64,000 bases of DNA from NCBI GenBank assembly GCA_049115715.1, contig JAGDZQ010000006.1, positions 248,001 to 312,000 of the forward strand. Direction: 5' to 3'. The stretch's first letter is position 1. Each line of letters opens with the position of its first letter. The stretch comes from JAMZMI01 sp049115715. Its GTDB lineage: Bacteria > Bacteroidota > Bacteroidia > Cytophagales > Cyclobacteriaceae. The notes under the pieces were generated by a model. The model worked only from the letters and a program-made list of their open reading frames with translations. It had not been told where the DNA came from and made no database searches. A program made the translations under genes and the position numbers. Below are positions 63,811 to 64,000 of this stretch, piece after piece.

Positions 63811-64000
63811 CTTGGTACTGTACGGTACATAAATACCCCTACAACAGCAAAAATAATGTTGGGGAGCCAGATAGCTAAAATTGGTGGATTAATTGAGCCC
63901 GCTTCTGCTATGGCTTTAGAAAGAATAAAGAAAATAATGAATACAAACGCGATAAAGAATCCCAGAGCAATTTGAAAACCGGTTCCTCTCCTACTCTTCC
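63807..64000 (-). CDS. LptG/YjgQ-like permease, C-terminal part (runs off the right edge)
   Basis: The minus-strand frame that ends at 63807 reads KSRRGTGFQIALGFFIAFVF, a membrane helix, then INPPILAIWLPNIIFAVVGVFMYRTVPR. The GTG at the start and the PP.LA.WLPN motif are typical of the last helices of LptF/LptG permeases, which move lipopolysaccharide to the outer membrane. Only 63 residues are in the window. Confidence 0.8.
   Translation of the reverse strand, partial: KSRRGTGFQIALGFFIAFVFIIFFILSKAIAEAGSINPPILAIWLPNIIFAVVGVFMYRTVPR

Noticed and set aside
1..64000. Search for tRNA, rRNA, CRISPR arrays, insertion sequences and phage genes
   Set aside because: None was seen by reading; no transposase or integrase frame, no short repeat array and no cloverleaf-like sequence was recognised.

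Overview
The window looks like chromosomal DNA of a marine agar-degrading member of the Bacteroidota, probably of the Cytophagales type. The reasons are type IX secretion (T9SS) C-terminal sorting domains on large secreted proteins, Bacteroidota-type promoters (TTTG, about 20 bp, TAnnTTTG), many lipoproteins, a low-GC base composition, PadR-regulated FtsX-like permeases, and genes for agar breakdown (two GH86 and one GH117). No tRNA, rRNA, CRISPR array, insertion sequence or phage gene was seen.

Layout. (1) 0-3.2 kb, minus strand: an H-NOX heme protein, a hybrid histidine kinase and the start of a response regulator, overlapping like an operon; probably a nitric-oxide or redox signalling chain. 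(2) 3.3-7.7 kb, plus strand: an iron block that starts at a Fur-box-like palindrome and holds a NarL-type response regulator, FeoA, FeoB, a FeoB-associated Cys protein, a tiny Lys/Cys-rich protein, a small conserved protein and ferritin. (3) 7.9-9.2 kb: a phosphodiesterase and a STAS-like protein. (4) 9.2-19.7 kb: a surface-glycan block with a nucleotide-sugar epimerase, four glycosyltransferases (one a two-domain fusion), a methyltransferase, two tandem sulfotransferases and a PvdE/YojI-like ABC exporter. (5) 19.9-31.7 kb: mostly housekeeping and central metabolism, with a Na+/solute symporter, PEP carboxykinase, peptidases of M28 and M49-like type, a DEAD-box helicase, pirin and a MOSC protein.

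(6) 31.7-37.8 kb, minus strand: a tight six-gene catabolic operon (GntR regulator, tartrate/malate-type dehydrogenase, cyclase-family hydrolase, four-carbon acid-sugar kinase, MFS transporter, Gfo/Idh/MocA oxidoreductase) headed by a perfect 24-bp palindrome. (7) 38-44.8 kb and 58.4-61.4 kb: three PadR plus FtsX-like permease gene pairs. Two of them flank (8) the agar region, 45.1-58.1 kb. It holds a 1345-residue FG-GAP/vanadium-haloperoxidase/T9SS protein, a secreted protein with a CBM-like domain, a 55-residue protein with a PID-type sorting tail, a GH117 lipoprotein and two GH86 enzymes. (9) 61.5-64 kb: NhaD antiporter, EamA transporter and the end of an LptG-like gene.

Working together, the GH86 enzymes would cut agar or porphyran outside the cell or on its surface. 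GH117 would then remove 3,6-anhydro-L-galactose. A LacI-type operator in front of the CBM-like gene resembles one in front of pckA, which hints at joint control of glycan use and gluconeogenesis. Function calls are from reading sequence and from remembered family features; no database search was run.
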